Of a stretch of DNA of 64,000 nt, positions 62,585 to 64,000 are shown in pieces. The stretch is from Diphasiastrum complanatum. Lineage: Eukaryota; Streptophyta; Lycopodiopsida; Lycopodiales; Lycopodiaceae. The stretch covers positions 41,880,545 to 41,944,544 of the forward strand of contig CM055112.1 in the NCBI GenBank assembly GCA_029204225.1. Direction: 5' to 3'. The notes under the pieces were generated by a model. The model saw only the letters and a program-made list of their open reading frames with translations, was not told where the DNA came from and ran no database searches. Within the stretch, counting starts at the first letter, position 1. Each line of letters starts with the position of its first letter. The translations under genes and the position numbers were made by a program.

Positions 62585-64000
62585 ATGGCTTCCAATGGTG
62601 GGATCATGCTAGAGTCTAGTGAAAGGTTGAGTTCATCAAACTACTCTACTTGGAAAGTGAGGATGGAGTCCTTACTTGAGTTGAATGAACTCATGGACAT
62701 AGTTGCAGAAATTGAAGAGAGACCTCTCACACTTCAAGAGCAACAAAGGTTTGATAAGAAGGCCAAAAGGGCTCTTCATATCATTAAAATGAATGTTACA
62801 AATGAACTTCTCAAGGAAGTTGGAAAGTGTCAAAGTGCAAGTGAGGCATGGAATGCCTTAAAGAAGCTCTTTGAATCAAAGTCCACATCTAGGGTATTGA
62901 CCCTAAGGAGACAAATATTTTCTAGTAGGCAAAGAGAGGGTGAAAGTGCTCATGCATTTATCTTGAGAGTTAAGTCCCTAAGTGATGATTTAGCATGCAT
63001 TGATGAGAACATAAAAGATGGTGAAATAGTCCAAGTTATGTTGAATGGTTTGCTAAATGAACATGCTAACCTTGTGCAAAGTTTTGCCATTCAAAGAGTC
63101 TTGCCAAGTGTGGTTGACTTGCAAGAAATCTTATTGGCTGAAGAACATAGGTTGCAATCAAAGCTTGATGGTGCATCCTTGCAAGGTGGAGGTGAAGAGG
63201 CTTTCTTCACAAAAGGCAAATTCAAGGGCAAAGGTAAAGGCAAAGGGAAATGGTCCAAAGGTGGTAACTTTGATCATGATGATCACTCTTCCTCTTCCTC
63301 TTCTACTAAGAACAATAAGTCAAAGTTCAAGTGCTTTTATTGTGGGATAAAAGGTCATTTTGCAAATGAATGTTATAAGAAGAAAAGAGAGCAAGGAGAG
63401 AGGCAAGGAAATCTTACAATAGATGAGGAAGAACATAACACATGTGAATCACTTGTTATGACTTCAAGTTTGTTAGCCAACATAGATGATAATGATCCTT
63501 GGTGGATTGATAGTGGAGCCTCATCTCACATTACAAGACATAAGGAATACTTTACATCCTTATTGTCTTATGAGGGAGAAGGTAACATCATCTACACTGC
63601 AAATGATGGTCAATGTGACATCAAAGGCATAGGCACTATTCCTATTTCCCTTTCAACAAATAGGAAAGCAAATCTTGAAAATGTTTTGTACATTCCTTCA
63701 ATCACTAAGAATTTGCTTAGTGTAAGTCAAATGATTGACAAAGGACTTGATGTGGAGTTCATTGGAGATGCATGTTTGATAAGTAAATGTGGATCCTTGA
63801 TTGCTCAAGGTAGGAGGCATGGTAAACTTTTCAAGCTTGATGCATGTGTGATCTCTAATCATGAAGGATGTATGGCTAGGGAGCAATTGACAAACCAAGA
63901 AGTTTGGCACAAGAGGTTGGGCCATCCCAACTTCAAATCTTTGGAGGTAATGGCAAAGAAAGAGCTTGTTCTTGGTCTCCCTAAAAGTCTTGTTGCAAAC
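62585..64000 (+). CDS. Copia Gag-Pol polyprotein, open to the window end
   Basis: 472 codons without a stop; the gene continues beyond the window. Gag: MASNGGIMLESSERLSSSNY, YSTWKVRMESLLELN, AWNALKKLFESKSTSRVL, IVQVMLNGLLNEHANLVQ. Gly/Lys-rich stretch, then a full knuckle CFYCGIKGHFANEC (about residues 258-271). Protease site WWIDSGASSH (about 308-317) and YIPSITKNLLSVSQM. Pre-integrase region VWHKRLGHPNF and ELVLGLPKSL at the end. Start chosen at the first ATG of the conserved copia Gag N-terminus. All visible catalytic and metal-binding residues are present, so this is the best-preserved autonomous candidate in the window. Confidence 0.9.
   Translation, partial: MASNGGIMLESSERLSSSNYSTWKVRMESLLELNELMDIVAEIEERPLTLQEQQRFDKKAKRALHIIKMNVTNELLKEVGKCQSASEAWNALKKLFESKSTSRVLTLRRQIFSSRQREGESAHAFILRVKSLSDDLACIDENIKDGEIVQVMLNGLLNEHANLVQSFAIQRVLPSVVDLQEILLAEEHRLQSKLDGASLQGGGEEAFFTKGKFKGKGKGKGKWSKGGNFDHDDHSSSSSSTKNNKSKFKCFYCGIKGHFANECYKKKREQGERQGNLTIDEEEHNTCESLVMTSSLLANIDDNDPWWIDSGASSHITRHKEYFTSLLSYEGEGNIIYTANDGQCDIKGIGTIPISLSTNRKANLENVLYIPSITKNLLSVSQMIDKGLDVEFIGDACLISKCGSLIAQGRRHGKLFKLDACVISNHEGCMAREQLTNQEVWHKRLGHPNFKSLEVMAKKELVLGLPKSLVAN

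Overview
This window is nuclear DNA of a land plant and is almost entirely transposable-element sequence. Evidence: many LTR retrotransposons with plant-type primer binding sites (tRNA-iMet and tRNA-Asp), a CACTA DNA-transposon end, GT-AG introns, and broken plant genes (a starch synthase IV-like gene and a mitochondrial pyruvate dehydrogenase E2-like gene). A two-exon aegerolysin-like gene hints at a seedless plant such as a fern, lycophyte or moss, because I know of no common seed-plant members; the species cannot be fixed from the sequence. No complete single-copy host gene survives here.

Layout. 1-1833: 3' end of a tRNA-Asp-primed Ty3-type element with its LTR. 1834-2914: leader and 5' LTR of a minus-strand copia element. 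3010-6394: broken copia element with an 865-bp tandem duplication of RT/RNase H/LTR start. 6903-7809: CACTA end inserted in the aegerolysin-like gene. 8540-12203: degenerate minus-strand LTR elements and a dispersed repeat. 12204-18290: old minus-strand copia with a younger, TSD-flanked, internally deleted copia nested in its RNase H. 18300-20861: SP/proline-rich frames, a possible small spliced gene, a second copy of the dispersed repeat and an LTR remnant. 22271-23160: diverged 450-bp tandem repeat. 23380-29430: a second member of the Asp-primed Ty3 family, with two protease domains in tandem and a solo LTR in gag. 30576-34978: 5'-truncated copia. 35029-35446: TRIM-like tandem unit whose LTRs carry a tRNA-like Pol III promoter. 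35447-37984 and 44591-44853: minus-strand copia, split by a complete 6.6-kb non-autonomous LTR element (37990-44585). 44854-49253: copia element with most of pol replaced by an unfamiliar long ORF. 49632-52310: poorly resolved LTR-like and GC-rich sequence. 52330-52743: scrambled starch synthase pieces. 53192-58713: a second TSD-flanked non-autonomous element, minus strand, related to the one at 37990. 59270-60757: antisense-type ORFs next to an LTR. 60758-64000: 5' LTR, leader and an intact gag-pol reading frame of a copia element that runs off the window.

Most notable: (1) the TRIM-like element with tRNA-like LTRs; (2) the TSD-flanked element 37990-44585, which encodes a Gag-like protein with two Gag folds in tandem, an unknown acidic ORF, and an antisense captured piece of pyruvate dehydrogenase E2 bounded by 11-bp direct repeats; (3) its relative at 53192-58713, with a GC-rich antisense ORF in the matching leader position; (4) the copia element with a replaced pol; (5) the aegerolysin-like gene cut by a CACTA element. 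All family assignments come from reading motifs by eye; no search was run.
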